A stretch of 64,000 nt of DNA from Marasmius tenuissimus (lineage: Eukaryota; Basidiomycota; Agaricomycetes; Agaricales; Marasmiaceae). The notes under the pieces are model-generated. The model saw only the letters and a program-made list of their open reading frames with translations, ran no database searches and was not told the DNA's origin. The DNA lies in NCBI GenBank assembly GCA_029532415.1, contig JAQOTA010000006.1:124001-188000 (forward strand). The letters run 5' to 3'. The position numbers were made by a program, and so were the translations under genes. Position 1 is the stretch's first letter. Each line of letters starts with the position of its first letter. Shown one piece after another: positions 35,591-47,663 of this stretch.

Positions 35591-36030
35591 GCGTGGAGGG
35601 GTACTTGGCGATGCGTTGGGAAGGTGACTAGCACGCCGTACATGCTCACTCCCGGCGTTCTTGCCATATTCTGTTGTGTTTTTTGGCTCAGCTGTCAGAG
35701 ACGCTTTTCGCTCGCAGAGCTGAAGGAAGTGAACCGGGCTCGAATCATTATATGCTGTCGATGTTTATCATCCCGGGGACGCTCTTGATATCTGGCTATT
35801 TTTTCTGACGGGACCCGCTCTCTCAGAATCGCACGCTGATTTGGCCTTACCTTGATACCCTATCCGAAAACATTACAAACTCAATCTCTGTATCTCGTAC
35901 CTTCGAACACTCATGCTCCTGGTTGCCATACCTGGTCCGATGCTCTGAGATACGACATGATTGTATCTGGACCGAGTCCGGCAAACATGGGTTATGTCGC
36001 GATATGTGACCCACATTGTCCTTGGTACCG

Positions 36031-36965
36031 AGATGCCATCACATCTTGGATCTTCAAACCACTCTTTCACGCCGAAGCACCAAGACTGACAATCTTTGGC
36101 AACTCGGAGTCGTTTAGCGATCGAGAGGCATCTTCGGAGTTCCCAGTCTGATGACTAGAATAGTGTTCTTCACACGGTATGCCTCACTGCGTGCACGTAT
36201 CGTTGCTGGCGTCTCGTGCCCAGGTCTTCCTTATCCACACCGTTCAGGCCTAGTTATTGCGAATACTGATGAATCATACATAGGGATAGGTAGTCTCGAA
36301 AAGAAAATCCACAACAAACACGGCCAACGCTGACCGGCGAAGAGTAGGATTAGTCCAGGTTGGGCTGCATATCGATAAATATTTATGTCTGTCACACAAA
36401 GCATTCATGAACGTTAGTAATCCCTTCCTCTATTATCACTGTCCTGATTCCACGCAAGCAGCGCAGAAGGTGAAACTTGATCCTCCCCGACATCTGAGGA
36501 TGTATATGGGTAGTAAGTCGGGCGCTCCTGATAGATTTGAGGAGCAACGTTTCCGCATGGCTCAGGAGCCCGCTCTTCACCGAGATATGGAGCAAGCGAA
36601 CCATGTCCACTAGACCCACGCTTAGAGAAGGCGTCTTCTGATGTTGGATTGTGCACACGTTCATTCTACCCCCTCCCTTCCCTCTTGTCGTTCCGTTGCA
36701 TCTAAGGCCGTCTTTCTTCGTCAGTCAATAGTGCACATTTACATCCACTGTAAGTACTAGCCGCTACATCTGGCCTTTTGTTGCGTTTGTGAAGGGGTAA
36801 TTCATACTTTTACGATCGCGTAATATATACTTTCTTTCAAATTGAGTGGGAACGAGTGATGTCATATGTGTCCCTGTGGGTGTGGGATAGTGCCTGTCCA
36901 GAACGACTGTACCCGACGGTCGAGAGCGATAAAATGGTGTTTTCAATAAGGGGTAAGGCGAAGGA
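36031..36965. other. Spacer between units 3 and 4
   Basis: No gene is supported. Short frames on both strands have no recognisable motifs. Confidence 0.5.
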
Positions 36966-39900
36966 TTACACCGCTGCAGCTGTATGACCATGACTGTGGG
37001 GGGTCTCCATCTGGAATTCGGTCTCCTCGTTCGCCTCCCTCCCAGAAATCCTATTCGGACCACCGAACACGCGGATCATCGCCGCCCTCCTCACCGCCTT
37101 CCTCCAGATGTCAACTAGTTTCTTCGCCGACGACGGTCTTGGATATATGACCACCTGAGGCTCAGGATCAGGCCTTCGGATCCCGAGTGCGATCAGCTTG
37201 GTCTTGATTGCTTTCGCCGCGTCTTGGAAGGCCAATATGACCTTATCCCCCGGGGTTCTCTGGGCACTAGACTTGAACGGAAGATCCCACGAGGCAAGGT
37301 TGAAGATACACCAGACAGCGAGGAGAAAAATGATGAACCAAGCGCCGGGGACGATCAGTCGTATGAACAGGCTGGCCTCATCAAGACAGTAGAAGGAAAA
37401 GGCCAGTAAAAAGAGGACAAGCCTGCATGAAGGTTAGATTACAACAGAGAAACGTGTGACAGTCGTAGCGCACCCCCACATCAACAACGCATATGGACAG
37501 GAGTACAATATAGCGAGACGCTCCGCTTCGAATGCGTTGAGAAATATAGCCTAAAAGATAGGAATAAGTTCGATCTGTAGAAACTTCTACTGGCAGGACG
37601 ACGGACCGCTTTCATAGCTCCTTCCCGCTGCCTCATTTTCTGCTTGCGAATGAGCATCAGACCGATGAGAACACTTCCCACACTCGACACCACTGATAGG
37701 AAGGTAAGAACTTGAGCGGGAGATCTGTTCCGGCTATTCGTTCCTTCGTCAACAGACTGTATAGCCAAGAATGCGACGTCTGCGTTCAAGATTACAGTTC
37801 CCTAGGGAATAACGATGATAATTCCGTACCAATGAAGCGACGTTCAACTTACGAGCAGGTTCAACTGCTGCCATTCTTCATGCCTATTCGCGAGGAACCG
37901 GTTCCATGCCGCATCATGAACTAGATGATCCACCCAAATCTTCCTAAGTTCTCGAAGATGCGAGTCGGGAGCAAAGAGCATAATCCAGGATAGACAGCGC
38001 AGTAGCCACGAAGAATTCTGTGGTCCTGCTCGGTGAATAGGCCTGTCCTGCTCGAGGCGAACAACATCTTGACCATGGAAATCTAAAAACCTCTGGCGCG
38101 CTAGGTACGTGAGGGGTTGTTATGATTATCGTGGTGCAAAAATTAGGGAGGAATACCGAAGACGCGCATAAACCTGGCTGCATCAACACTCACTTTTAGT
38201 GAAAGAAGAATGAAAACTTCAAGAACAACTCACCGAAGACTGCTACGCACCCCAAACCTTGCGCGGGGGATTTGTCATGTCGAGATAGGATATTGTTTCG
38301 CATATCATTCGTGAGGTCCAGCATCTGCCGTAGTTCATCTACGGCGACTGGCATCGCGGTAGTAATTGAAGTCATCACATCTGTCAGTCGGTCAGGGACC
38401 GATAGAAGCTAGGGAGGATGAATAATGCACCTCCGATCCAGTAGATAAGCGTATCTCGTAGCTCATCCAGGGCCGGTGCCCCAAGTCTGAAAGAACTGGG
38501 GAACAGTACGCAGTGGTACCTGGGAAAATGGGATGGTAAGGCCCCCTCTTACCCGCATCACGTTTCCGAGGAAGTGAGGTTGGACACCCACCAGTACTCC
38601 GCTTCGATTGCATGGCCTAGGAACAGAGGATTAGCACTGCTGAGAATAAACGACATGAGAAACGCACGGATATGGGTAAGTTTCGTGACTCCCGTCACCT
38701 CTGACCAGACCTGCATCTTGTCCGCACGATACTCGTCTAACCAAAACACCGTTCTCGTCGAGTGGTCAGCAATGTAGTATTGGCAGCGACAAGTGTCGCC
38801 TTTGCGTTGTAAGTCAAATGCAATGTCTATATCGCCCGGTAAGGTGACGTTCTGTTTTTCGATGTATTCATCGAATTCTGCGATTAGTCTTTTGACATGA
38901 CGTAAGATGTCAGGATCGTGTATATTGGCTTCAGTGTAGATTTTCTGAAACAAAGCCTGTGACTCATGCCGTGACACAAAGAGCTTGAGCACGAACCTTT
39001 GCTTCGTAAACGAAGTATCGTGGGCCTTCTGGGTGGAGGAACTCCCTCCAGCCATACGGTAGGCTCTTTCTGTACCAAAATGCCACCTTAGTATGGACAC
39101 GACCGGAAGATAAATAGTAATGAACTCACTCCCGGAAATTTGTAGTCCTTGGTGCGAGCTTGTATCCTGTGAGCTCAGGTTCTCTGATAGAAACACTGAT
39201 TATTCGACGTGAACGCCTAGGGTGATGGCACACGCACATGAAATCTTCCTTGTAGCGGCAATAGATCTCCGGAGCTATAGGAGCGAAATCGCTAAAGACT
39301 TCACCAAGGTTCTTGCCACCCAGGGGACCTCTTTGTAGTGGGGTCGGTCCATTATTTCCGACGGTAGCCGCTGTAACGGGTGCATCGACACCCGCAAGAG
39401 TGTATCCTTGCGATCGTCCCTCAGTATGTCCATTGCCCTGACTGTTTTGTTCTGGTGCGGAAATTGTATCGAAGTCTTGGATAGGCTGCATTTGCGTCTC
39501 CTTGAAGCCCACGGAGGTCTGTGCGCCTGCGGGCTCTTTGCGAATGCCAATGGAGTCACGCGATGTAGTCATTCTGGTTGTCGACACTGGAGGCCGAGCG
39601 ACCGATGCAGCTGGGGTCATGGACGTCTGATCTGCAATCCCGTGGACATGAGATGACGGATGCCCCGAAGGTATGTGAGGAGATGGAGGTTTCCATGCTG
39701 AACTCACCTAGAGGAGTGACCCCAGCTTGGACTTCTTGCGATGAGATGGTTGCCTCGTGGTCGTCGAATGAGCCTGGTTGCAGAGCTGGGGGAATTTGGC
39801 TGGGGTAAATGGCCAGCGATTCCTCAGACCGGGTGCCGTTTTGGTCTAAGTTTCTATCCAGTTTCGACCCTTTCCTTCCGCGCCTGAATCGACGCGATAG

Positions 39901-40017
39901 AAAGGACCATAGCAACCAGATCAATCGACGAAATTTCTGAAGAAGACAATTCATTGGTGGGGTTTTCTGGGCCTGTACGAATTTTGACCTGAGGTGTCGT
40001 TGTAGAGAAGGAGACAT
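36966..40017 (-). CDS. Gene 2: intact multi-pass membrane protein of an uncharacterised agaricomycete family
   Basis: About eleven exons on the minus strand read from MSPSLQRHLR (ATG 40017-40015) to a TAA at 36968-36966, giving roughly 830 residues. The first exons (40017-39708, then from 39631) encode a Ser/Pro/Gln-rich region. A core follows with CQYYIADHSTRTVFWLDEY, EVTGVTKLTHIR, AIEAEYWYHCVLFP and WLLRCLSWIMLFAPDSHL. The C-terminal part has hydrophobic spans (VLTFLSVVSSVGSVLIGLML; AILYSCPYALLMW; LVLFLLAFSFYC; PGAWFIIFLLAVWCIF) and a hydrophilic tail. I recognise this as a recurring Agaricales family with no assigned function. The intron near 37.45 kb has an atypical GTCACA donor. The protein probably sits in a membrane with a large soluble N-terminal part. 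Units 1 and 3 hold only truncated relatives. Confidence 0.8.
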
Positions 40018-41630
40018 GGGATTGAGAACATACCCGTTCGGTTTATATCATGTCCATCACGGCATGAGACAATGAAGAACTTCAAGAGAAAATAGCCCAG
40101 CGTCTAGGACCTACACTCGTGTGGATGGGCGCAAGTCTCAGCGTCTTATGAGGTTATTATGCGCACGAAGATATAAAATCATCTAAACCCAATTGGACTT
40201 CCCCCGTTCGCTGCGTAGCACTGGTGTTAAACAAGCATCGAATGGCAAGTCCTCAGCGAGCGCTCCCCGATCCATGGAACCAGAGAACTCGCTCTCGGTA
40301 CCTGGTGGTTACTACAGACGAAACGCCCACCGGCACCGTTCCCTGAGAGATACGGGATCTTTCGTCGGCAAAGATCTATTGTAGGGAGCATCTCAGATTG
40401 AGAGTGTCATCAGGAGCATCAATAACTTACTGGTGCCCACACTACGACTCAGCCAGGTTAACGACCTCAGTCAGGTTATCGTTCCTCACACCCTTCAACA
40501 GGACCGACCGCTCAATGACACGTCAAGTTGTCTGAGGCACAATGAAAACCCTGCACTGGAAAGAAAGACTCAGGATCGGCCTGGAGATGGCGTCGATGAC
40601 GCGCGTGCAAATACGCCTTGATGATTCATATATCCTATCAGAGGATACTATCTGCACTCAAAGGCCGATGGTACGTCTATCATTCTTGCGTGTATGGGTC
40701 AATCGCTGCCACAGACCACCGAAAAGCTGGAGCGGACACGAATGAGTATCAGCCTACCTTCAAAGCGTACGAGAAACGCGATCACTCACCTCCAATCCTA
40801 GAGCCCAAGTTCTGTCATATCCATTGCTATATTTCTCTCTCCCAACAGTCTTTGATACTGTTTAGCTCCGATTCCATAGTGACAGGCGCACTGACAACAC
40901 AAATCGCATAAACGGCGTATGAAACCGCCTCAAGCAACTTCAAGGGCAGATACTCAACATCCCGTGTAAGAATCAAGCACTGTACTGAAAGAAGAGTGGA
41001 TTTATAGCGATAATAGCGGTCGAGAGCTCGAGCGGCGACGAGGACCGAGTGGAAAGGAAAGCCCACGTGGTTGCTAAGCGCCGTGGGCGTTGAAACGTTC
41101 ACCTATCACGCGTTACGACTTGTCACTGTCGACGTACTCAAACAGACTCAAACCTACTCAGACCCATTCCCGACCCACTCCTCGTCCTGGGCCCACTTTT
41201 CGTCGCTCATGTATACCTTCTCATCTGACAATATCTGAGCGCTATGCAGTTTGCAAAGCTAAACAGACCCGAGGACTGACCTTGATCAGGATTCTCCCCA
41301 TACATTGCCCACAAATGAGGCCACGGAAACACGCTTGGTTAACTAAGTCATCGAAAAGGCTACAGTAGAGAGAATATGGGGACCCAGCGCAAGTAAGGTG
41401 CTGAGAGACAGAGGAAGACAGGTGCGTTACGCTGCAAATCCTCGATTTAAATTTTACACGATTCTCAATCAGAATCCCTTTAAGTTCATGGTTAGGCACT
41501 TCGATGGCTGGATGGTCGTTGCACTTGCAGCCGCGCCTGGGGAAAGCCATACGTAGCTCTGCGTAGGTCTGGGGACGTAATTGTCTTCGTACTCCCCAAT
41601 CAGGGTCTTACACAAAAGGGGCCCTTCGCG
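40018..41630. other. Unit 4 stretch without a supported gene
   Basis: Frames of up to 102 codons occur on both strands but lack splice consistency and recognisable motifs. It is positionally equivalent to the stretch between gene 2 and the small gene in units 1 and 3. Confidence 0.5.
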
Positions 41631-41636
41631 AAAAGT

Positions 41637-41644
41637 CTATAAGA
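41637..41644 (+). promoter_or_regulatory. TATA-like element upstream of the small gene, unit 4
   Basis: CTATAAGA lies about 115 bp before the ATG at 41758, with a pyrimidine-rich leader between, as is common in fungal promoters. Confidence 0.4.
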
Positions 41645-41757
41645 GACTTGCATCCCCGTCACAACTTCTGCAACAACTCTTGCACTCGCACCACTACCAT
41701 CTCTCGAACAAACCTGCTCGAAAAGCACATCCACTCTTGCTATCTTCCAAAGACACA

Positions 41758-42084
41758 ATGTCGTTCTACAACCTCTCACCTGCTGCTGCATCTTCTACCT
41801 CGTCCTTCACGAGTTCTACGAGCTCATCGTCTACCCCTGAAATCATCCTCGCGATGTACGCTCATAGTCATGTCAACTTCGCTGGACCTCCCTTCGGCGC
41901 TGCTTTACCACTTCCTGGTGCCCGCCGAGCTCGAGCTGGGTCGTTGAGCTAGCAACGAGGCTACGTTTACACCATCCAAATCAACTTAGCCAAGCCTATC
42001 GGAGAGGTCAAAATTTCAAAGGGCGAGCTCGGGCCACGAGCTGGTGCGTTACCTCGTCGTACTCGTCGGAAAGCCCAGCCGTAA
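41758..42084 (+). pseudogene. Small Ser/Thr-rich gene, unit 4 copy, one nonsense codon
   Basis: The ATG at 41758 opens MSFYNLSPAAASSTSSFTSS, then a Ser-rich run, PEIILAMYAHSHVNF and a basic segment. A TAG at 41950-41952 interrupts at codon 65. The same frame continues after it with QRGYVYTIQINLAKPIGEVK to a TAA at 42082-42084, for 108 codons in all. In unit 1 the codon at the TAG position reads AAG (Lys), so one base change explains the stop. The product is unknown, with no signal peptide or membrane span. Alternatively the first 64 codons are a complete small protein. Confidence 0.5.
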
Positions 42085-43220
42085 CCTTGGGCCATTGTGC
42101 CCGTCGACATCAAGGAGCCAAGGGAGTTTGAATTTGCTGGATCGGAATAGTCGCATCACGCATGGGGACGGTTTTTGGTGACGCTCGGAGAGGTAAACCT
42201 GACTCGGTCGTTATCGTTGTAGACCGTTGGGCCCGAAGATCAATTGGAACGCTATCAACTCAAGGGGCTGAAGAGGCTGAATTGGACTTGGATCGCGTAT
42301 ACACCATTGCCGATGATTTTGGGACTGTCCTCGATGTCCGGAATTCTTCACGACGGATCCAGCTCTCTCTCAGGCTCATGTAACACTTTGGCCGTACCTT
42401 GGACCATACACATCGTACGGACGCTTTGCATATCCCTTCACTGCTTTGTACTTCTTACCTTTGAAAACTCGAATGTACTTTCACACTCATTCACACGGTT
42501 GTCCGTATACGGTCCGAAGATCTAAGATGGGATTGTATTTGCACCGAGTCAGAGAAACATGAGTTATGCCACGATGTGTGACCCACACCGTGCCATACAA
42601 AGGGCGAGAATGGTAATCTCTTACCCATGGAGAAAACAAACATGTGTGCGCCACGAAGTGACAAATGAGGCCTTTGCTGTGATATCGCGGGTATGCCTTG
42701 CAGGGATTGGCACAGTAGTTGAATCTTAGCTGCTTCCTGTTCGCCTGTTTGAGCCTGAGTTTCTTGTGCTGGCATTAGCACTGGCATATATAGTCGATTT
42801 GGATTCATAACGTACATCTTCGTAACATCCAGTTCACTCCAACTTGTTCTTCTGACCCTTTACATATCTTTCATTGTCAATTCTGAGTGACATTCCAGCT
42901 CCTCGCAAACGTGTCGTACGACAAACAGTTGACCTTTGTGCACTTCGACTGTTGCTTGGACCGTTTCAGCACTTTTTCACAAGAAGAGATTAGGCAAAGC
43001 ACTCACTCGCACCCCCAATCCATCACCTCATCACCTGGACTTTTTGTGGCATAATCTATAGATCGGCGGTTATACGGTGCGTGGAAGAAAGATGTCATTG
43101 ATAATCAGAGAATTGCACGAAATAGGCAATCTGGGCCTGTCAACTCTGCGAACATTCATCTTTCCTGAATAGAGTCACCTGCAATGAAGAGACCGAAACA
43201 AAGAGGGTCGAAACAAAGGG
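42085..43220. other. End of the array and gene-free DNA
   Basis: Similarity to the right end of units 1 and 3 continues to about 42600, including CATGAGTTATGCCACGATGT, the counterpart of CATGGGTTATGTCGCGATAT near 36000. From there to the DUF262 gene no gene is seen. Confidence 0.55.
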
Positions 43221-43226
43221 TGTTTC

Positions 43227-43284
43227 ACTTATAAGAGACGGGGGCGACCATTTGACCCCGCTTGACCCCCCCTCGCTTGACCCC
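43227..43284 (+). promoter_or_regulatory. Putative promoter of the DUF262 gene
   Basis: CTTATAAGAG near 43227 is TATA-like. Three copies of TTGACCCC follow at 43252-43259, 43262-43269 and 43277-43284, ending about 60 bp before the ATG at 43343. The spacing suggests a regulatory repeat, but the binding protein is unknown. Confidence 0.4.
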
Positions 43285-43342
43285 CTTCGCCCGGTACCGC
43301 ACCTTTCCTCTTGCCCTCATCTCTCACCCTTAACACTCGCTT

Positions 43343-46300
43343 ATGAAGGCAACAACTTCGTCCTCGAAACCGAAATCGAGGGCTCAGCAGCCAGCAAAGA
43401 CGGTCTATTTTGAAGACAATGAATCGGACTTGACGGACCTCGAAGATGAGGATGAAGAGGGCGAGTTGGAGGCTTCACCACAGCTAATCGCTGCGCCCGT
43501 TCAACCCCGGCCTTCCGCCTCAGAGCCTCTGAGACGAAGCACACGACCGCGGAAGGGAGCCAAGTCAGTGGAAGAGGTTCAAAAAACCCCAGCATTGCCC
43601 AAGATGAGGACTGCGAATTATTCGACGGAAATGTTCCCAAGTGAGTTTAATTTTTTTTTTCGTGGCGCTCATTTTTTTCTTAGCTTGAACTCTAGAATGG
43701 ATGCAGAAAGAAGTTCTCGACCTAGATCCGGAATATCAACGAGGTCTGGAATTTTTCTGTGGTTTTTCTCGGGGTGAACAACCGAAATGCTAATCGAAGT
43801 CGAACAGATGTCGTTTGGACAGACCAAAAGCAGTCTGGCCTCATCGATTCCCTTCTGAACAACTACTACATCCCACCTGTCATCTTCTGTTCGTGATTCT
43901 CCTTTCTCTCCAACCTTGGTTTGAATCTAATTTTCACACTCGCCCTCGCCTTTGCAGGCGTCAAAACTGACTCGATGAACAGAGAAATTCGCACTTGCAT
44001 CGACGGGAAACAGCGTTTGACGTCGATACGAAGGTTCATGGATGGTGAATTGGCCCGTGAGTTGTCAAAGTCTCTTTTCAATTTTGCAGTCTCACTCACG
44101 TACCTCCTTTTGGTAGACAAGGACCCGTAAGTTTCAGAATATATCCCCAGTCTCAACACGCTCACATCGACGGAATTGTCCAGGAAAACTGGAAGGAAAA
44201 CTTATTACGACGCAAAGAAGATCAAAGGGCGCAAGGAGATGGCCGAGCAGGACAAGTCGAGGTTTCAAACACACCAAATTCAGTGTGTAGAGTATGACAA
44301 TCTCACGGAGGACCAGGAACGGGAGATGTTTGCGGTACGTTGCCCCTTGACTCTATCTCGAATGTTCAGCGAACTCACTATCCGCCTGCCAGCGTGTTCA
44401 AAATGGTGTTGCCCTCACACCGGCCGAGCGAATGCAAGCCTTTAACGGACCATATCCCGCTCTCATCCGCGACTTCTGCAAAATCGTCCGCAGGCGTTTC
44501 GGCGAGCATTTGGAGTGGGGGAGGCTACGCGGAAGGGATTTTTTATCCATCGCGAGTGTTGTATACCTCATCCAGTCGACCATGACGTCCAAGAACAAGA
44601 TCCCAACTGAACCCACCACTTCTCGAGTCGAAAAGTGGCTCGACGACAAAGTCAACGAGGACAGTGTGCCTTGTGAAATTGCAGCCAAAGCTCGAACCGT
44701 CTTCACGTTGCTCTGCGTACTCGTTTCGGATATGGAGCAGCGTGGGTGGGACGCACCGTTCAAAGGACCCAAGTTCATTGCGATCGAGTTCATGATGGCG
44801 TCGTACATGATATACCTCTACGGGGACGAGCTCACGATGAAGCAACTCAGTGAAGGCGTTCGACGGCTTCGTGAGCATGCTCGAGGCAACCATGCGGATC
44901 TTCGGTTGAACTCTGAGACGTACAAGGACCTGGTGAAGTTCGTTAGGAACCAAGTGAAGAAGTGCGTTGGGAATGTTGCTCCGGATGGTGATCCAGAGCT
45001 CGACGTTCCAGCATTCGAGTATTCGAAACGCAACGAGGAGAAGATCTTGGAGAAGATGGGGAACGAAAGCACGGAGACAAAAGCGGTTGTCAAGGCGGAA
45101 CCACAGGGGCCGAAGCCATCGAAGGCGAAGGCGAAGGCTAATAGAGACGAAGATGTGGAGATGGAGCTGGAAGAAGGGGAATTGCCGACGCCGAAGAAGC
45201 CTCGCACCAAGCGTAAGCTGGTGGCGGAGGTTGGTACGTCGGTAGAGACTGTTTCGGCACCCGTGAAGATCGAGAAGACTGCTGCTCCCCGGAAACGCAC
45301 GAGGGTAGAAGATGCTGAGGATCCGGTGAGCGAAAAACCCGCCAAACAGAGAATTCGCGCGTCAGAGCCGGGACCACCTACTTCATCGTCCTCGAATACG
45401 GTACCTACTCCTTCAACCATCAAGGCAGAGAAAATGCCTGCTACTTCCACTCCCGACGCTCAGGCTCCTGCGCAGCGTCAGATTGTCAACTCTGCTAGCA
45501 CTCCCTCTGCACCTCTTACCACTCCGGCATCGGCTCCACCAAAACGGTCTGGCGTGAAGAAGCCTGTTAGCCCGTTCCTTCCGACACCTAAGACTTTCAA
45601 GGCTTCAGCCAAGCAAACTACTGCCGCTCGTAGGGCGTCTAGCTCGTCCAACACTCCGCACGTCTCACCTGAGCCTACTCCTACGCCTCTCGCCCCAGTC
45701 ACCACCAGTACTGCTTCCTCCTCTGCACCACTGGTCGGATGGCCTGGTCAGTCCCAATGCTCGCCACCTTTACAGAATCCCTCGGTCGATTATTTGAGCT
45801 ACCCGGCGACCCAGACCACAGCTGAATCCTTCTCCTCCTCATCAATCCCTCGCAATTCTCCCTTGATCCAAAGTCAGGTGCCTTCGGGAGTTCCTTCTGG
45901 TACCAAACAGGAAGAACGCGAGCGCCTGGGCGGTATTCGAAGGTTGAGGAATGAGAGTACCAGCCCGATGAATGTGCAAGCTCCTGCTCCTGCTCCTGCT
46001 CCGCCCGTAGGTGTTGCACCCTCCAGGGATCCACGAATCTTACAGAAGCAGAAGCAGGCTGCCGCTTCTGCGTCGGTGAGAACATATCTCCCTTAGATTG
46101 GTGGTTTTTATGAACTCACCTCTCGTTACGAAGAATTCTCCTGCAATCACCCACAGTACACCCTCCTGGGCAGACACTCTATCTTATGCTCAAGGGGGCA
46201 TCATCCCCCTGGGGTCGACAACACGACCTGGATCTACGGCTCAGCCGGGCCCAAACCACAATCGATCATATCGGCCGCAAGGTCAGGATTGATTTCTTGT

Positions 46301-47328
46301 CTGCATTTCGAAGCCACACCTGTTGTGCTCATATGCTATCCTATGGCCTGGCAGCAGATTCGGGATCGGGGAGTTTACCCTCTCCAGCGCATACACCTAT
46401 CATATCGACGACGCCGACAACGTTGCCGATTTTCTTGAGAGGGCAGACCGAACCATTTCGATCTGCTCAGACAGCAGTGCGGGATTCAATTGGCGAATCT
46501 GTACCGCCGCTGACGGCACCTGCCGTATTGATGACGCCATCTACTGGATCGTCCGTTTTTGCCCCTTCCTCATTACCGACCTCTCTTGCTCCCACCGCGT
46601 CTCCGGTTCAACCAGATACTGTCATTTCGCCCCCTACCAGCATATCTACACCATGCTTTTCCGTCCCTTCGACTTCCTCATCTGATATTCCCGTCGGCCG
46701 CAGGACTTCTTCCGCTTCAACGTCTACTTCGAACAACCATCCGATAGAGACTGTTCCCTCGGCCTCAATTGCCCCTGCTAGTGCAGGGCTGCCTGCACGG
46801 CCAGAATTCTCCGCTTTCTCTGGCACTCTACCCACCAGAGGTCGATCCACGTCGCCGCAACATCGTCGAAGGGATTCTATCGCTTCGACCTCCTCAGGAC
46901 ATTCTTTCCATAGCGACCGTGATTATCAGCCTCCTTCTGCTCTCCCACCAACTGATAGATCCCCTTCCCGTGGGCCTCGGTCAAGAGGTCGAGGACGTGG
47001 GCGAGGCCGGGCAGCCGACTGTTATCGCCCCAATCCCAGCGGTTATCACGATAGAGGACATCGGGGTCGGTCAAGTCATCAGCCCCCGAACCTTTCAACT
47101 GAACGTGGACGTGGACGCCAACCGGCGAGCCACAGAATTGGCGAGGCTCGGGGTGATGGGTCGCACAGCCGAACACGCGACGAGGTAAGATCTTGGGAGG
47201 ATAACTATCGTCCTTGTTCTCTATGGGAGCCTCGCACTCAGTCGCCGGGGTGGTCTACCCCGAGCCCTCCACCTCGAAATAGGCGAAGAGGATATGAATC
47301 GCCACGATGGTCACCGGATGAGTATTAA
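43343..47328 (+). CDS. DUF262-domain protein with a long disordered, RG-rich C-terminus
   Basis: Eight exons (43343-43640, 43696-43743, 43808-43888, 43958-44056, 44117-44126, 44184-44334, 44393-46075, 46174-47328) give one frame of about 1174 residues. An acidic N-terminus (LTDLEDEDEEGE) precedes the DUF262 region: DPEYQRDVVWTDQKQ, NNYYIPPVIF and the signature CIDGKQRLTSI, then ALTPAERMQAFNG. DUF262 proteins carry a ParB/Srx-like nuclease-related fold; bacterial ones (GmrS-type) work in restriction, while the fungal role is unknown. The rest is Lys/Glu/Pro/Ser-rich, with an RGRGRGRGR stretch near the end. The second intron uses a GTCTGG donor, and exon 5 is only 10 nt. The 46174 acceptor was chosen because it alone keeps the last frame open. 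Nuclear or nucleic-acid-associated function is an inference from composition. Confidence 0.82.
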
Positions 47329-47663
47329 ATATCGACGGCACATATCTCAACATCGTTGACGGTAGGCGGGGTTCTGGTTCATATGTTGTTTGTTGTAAGC
47401 CCATTCCCTACGATTTTTACGAGTCATCACGCCACAAGTCCTCAAGCCTTTAGTATCTATATCTTTTTCTTATCCTACGTGTACTACATTGCCTACTACT
47501 CTTACAGACACATATTTCGTTACCCTACGAGTTTTTGCTCTATGCTTAATGACAATCGGTTTACCCTATAACCACATCACACTCGCTTTCACAGTCTTAT
47601 AAGTAACCGGTCAAGGAAGATATAGTACTTTGCTACACCAAGCGTGTTCTCCGTACTGTAACA
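47329..47663. other. Convergent intergenic spacer
   Basis: An AT-rich spacer lies between the 3' ends of the DUF262 gene (plus) and the esterase gene (minus). No further gene is seen. Confidence 0.6.

Larger units (their letters stand above)
27550..36030. repeat. Array unit 3, 8.5 kb duplicated block
   Basis: This is the closest relative of unit 1 (3170-10475), in the same orientation, with long identical stretches and scattered substitutions. It is longer because of the transposon at 31852-33067. Both copies of gene 1 remain open, whereas the small gene has drifted. Confidence 0.9.

Noticed and set aside
46098..46292. STPSWADTLSYAQG frame as the continuation of the DUF262 protein
   Set aside because: Entering it needs a poor acceptor and it stops after 50 codons. 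The acceptor before 46174 keeps 385 codons open.
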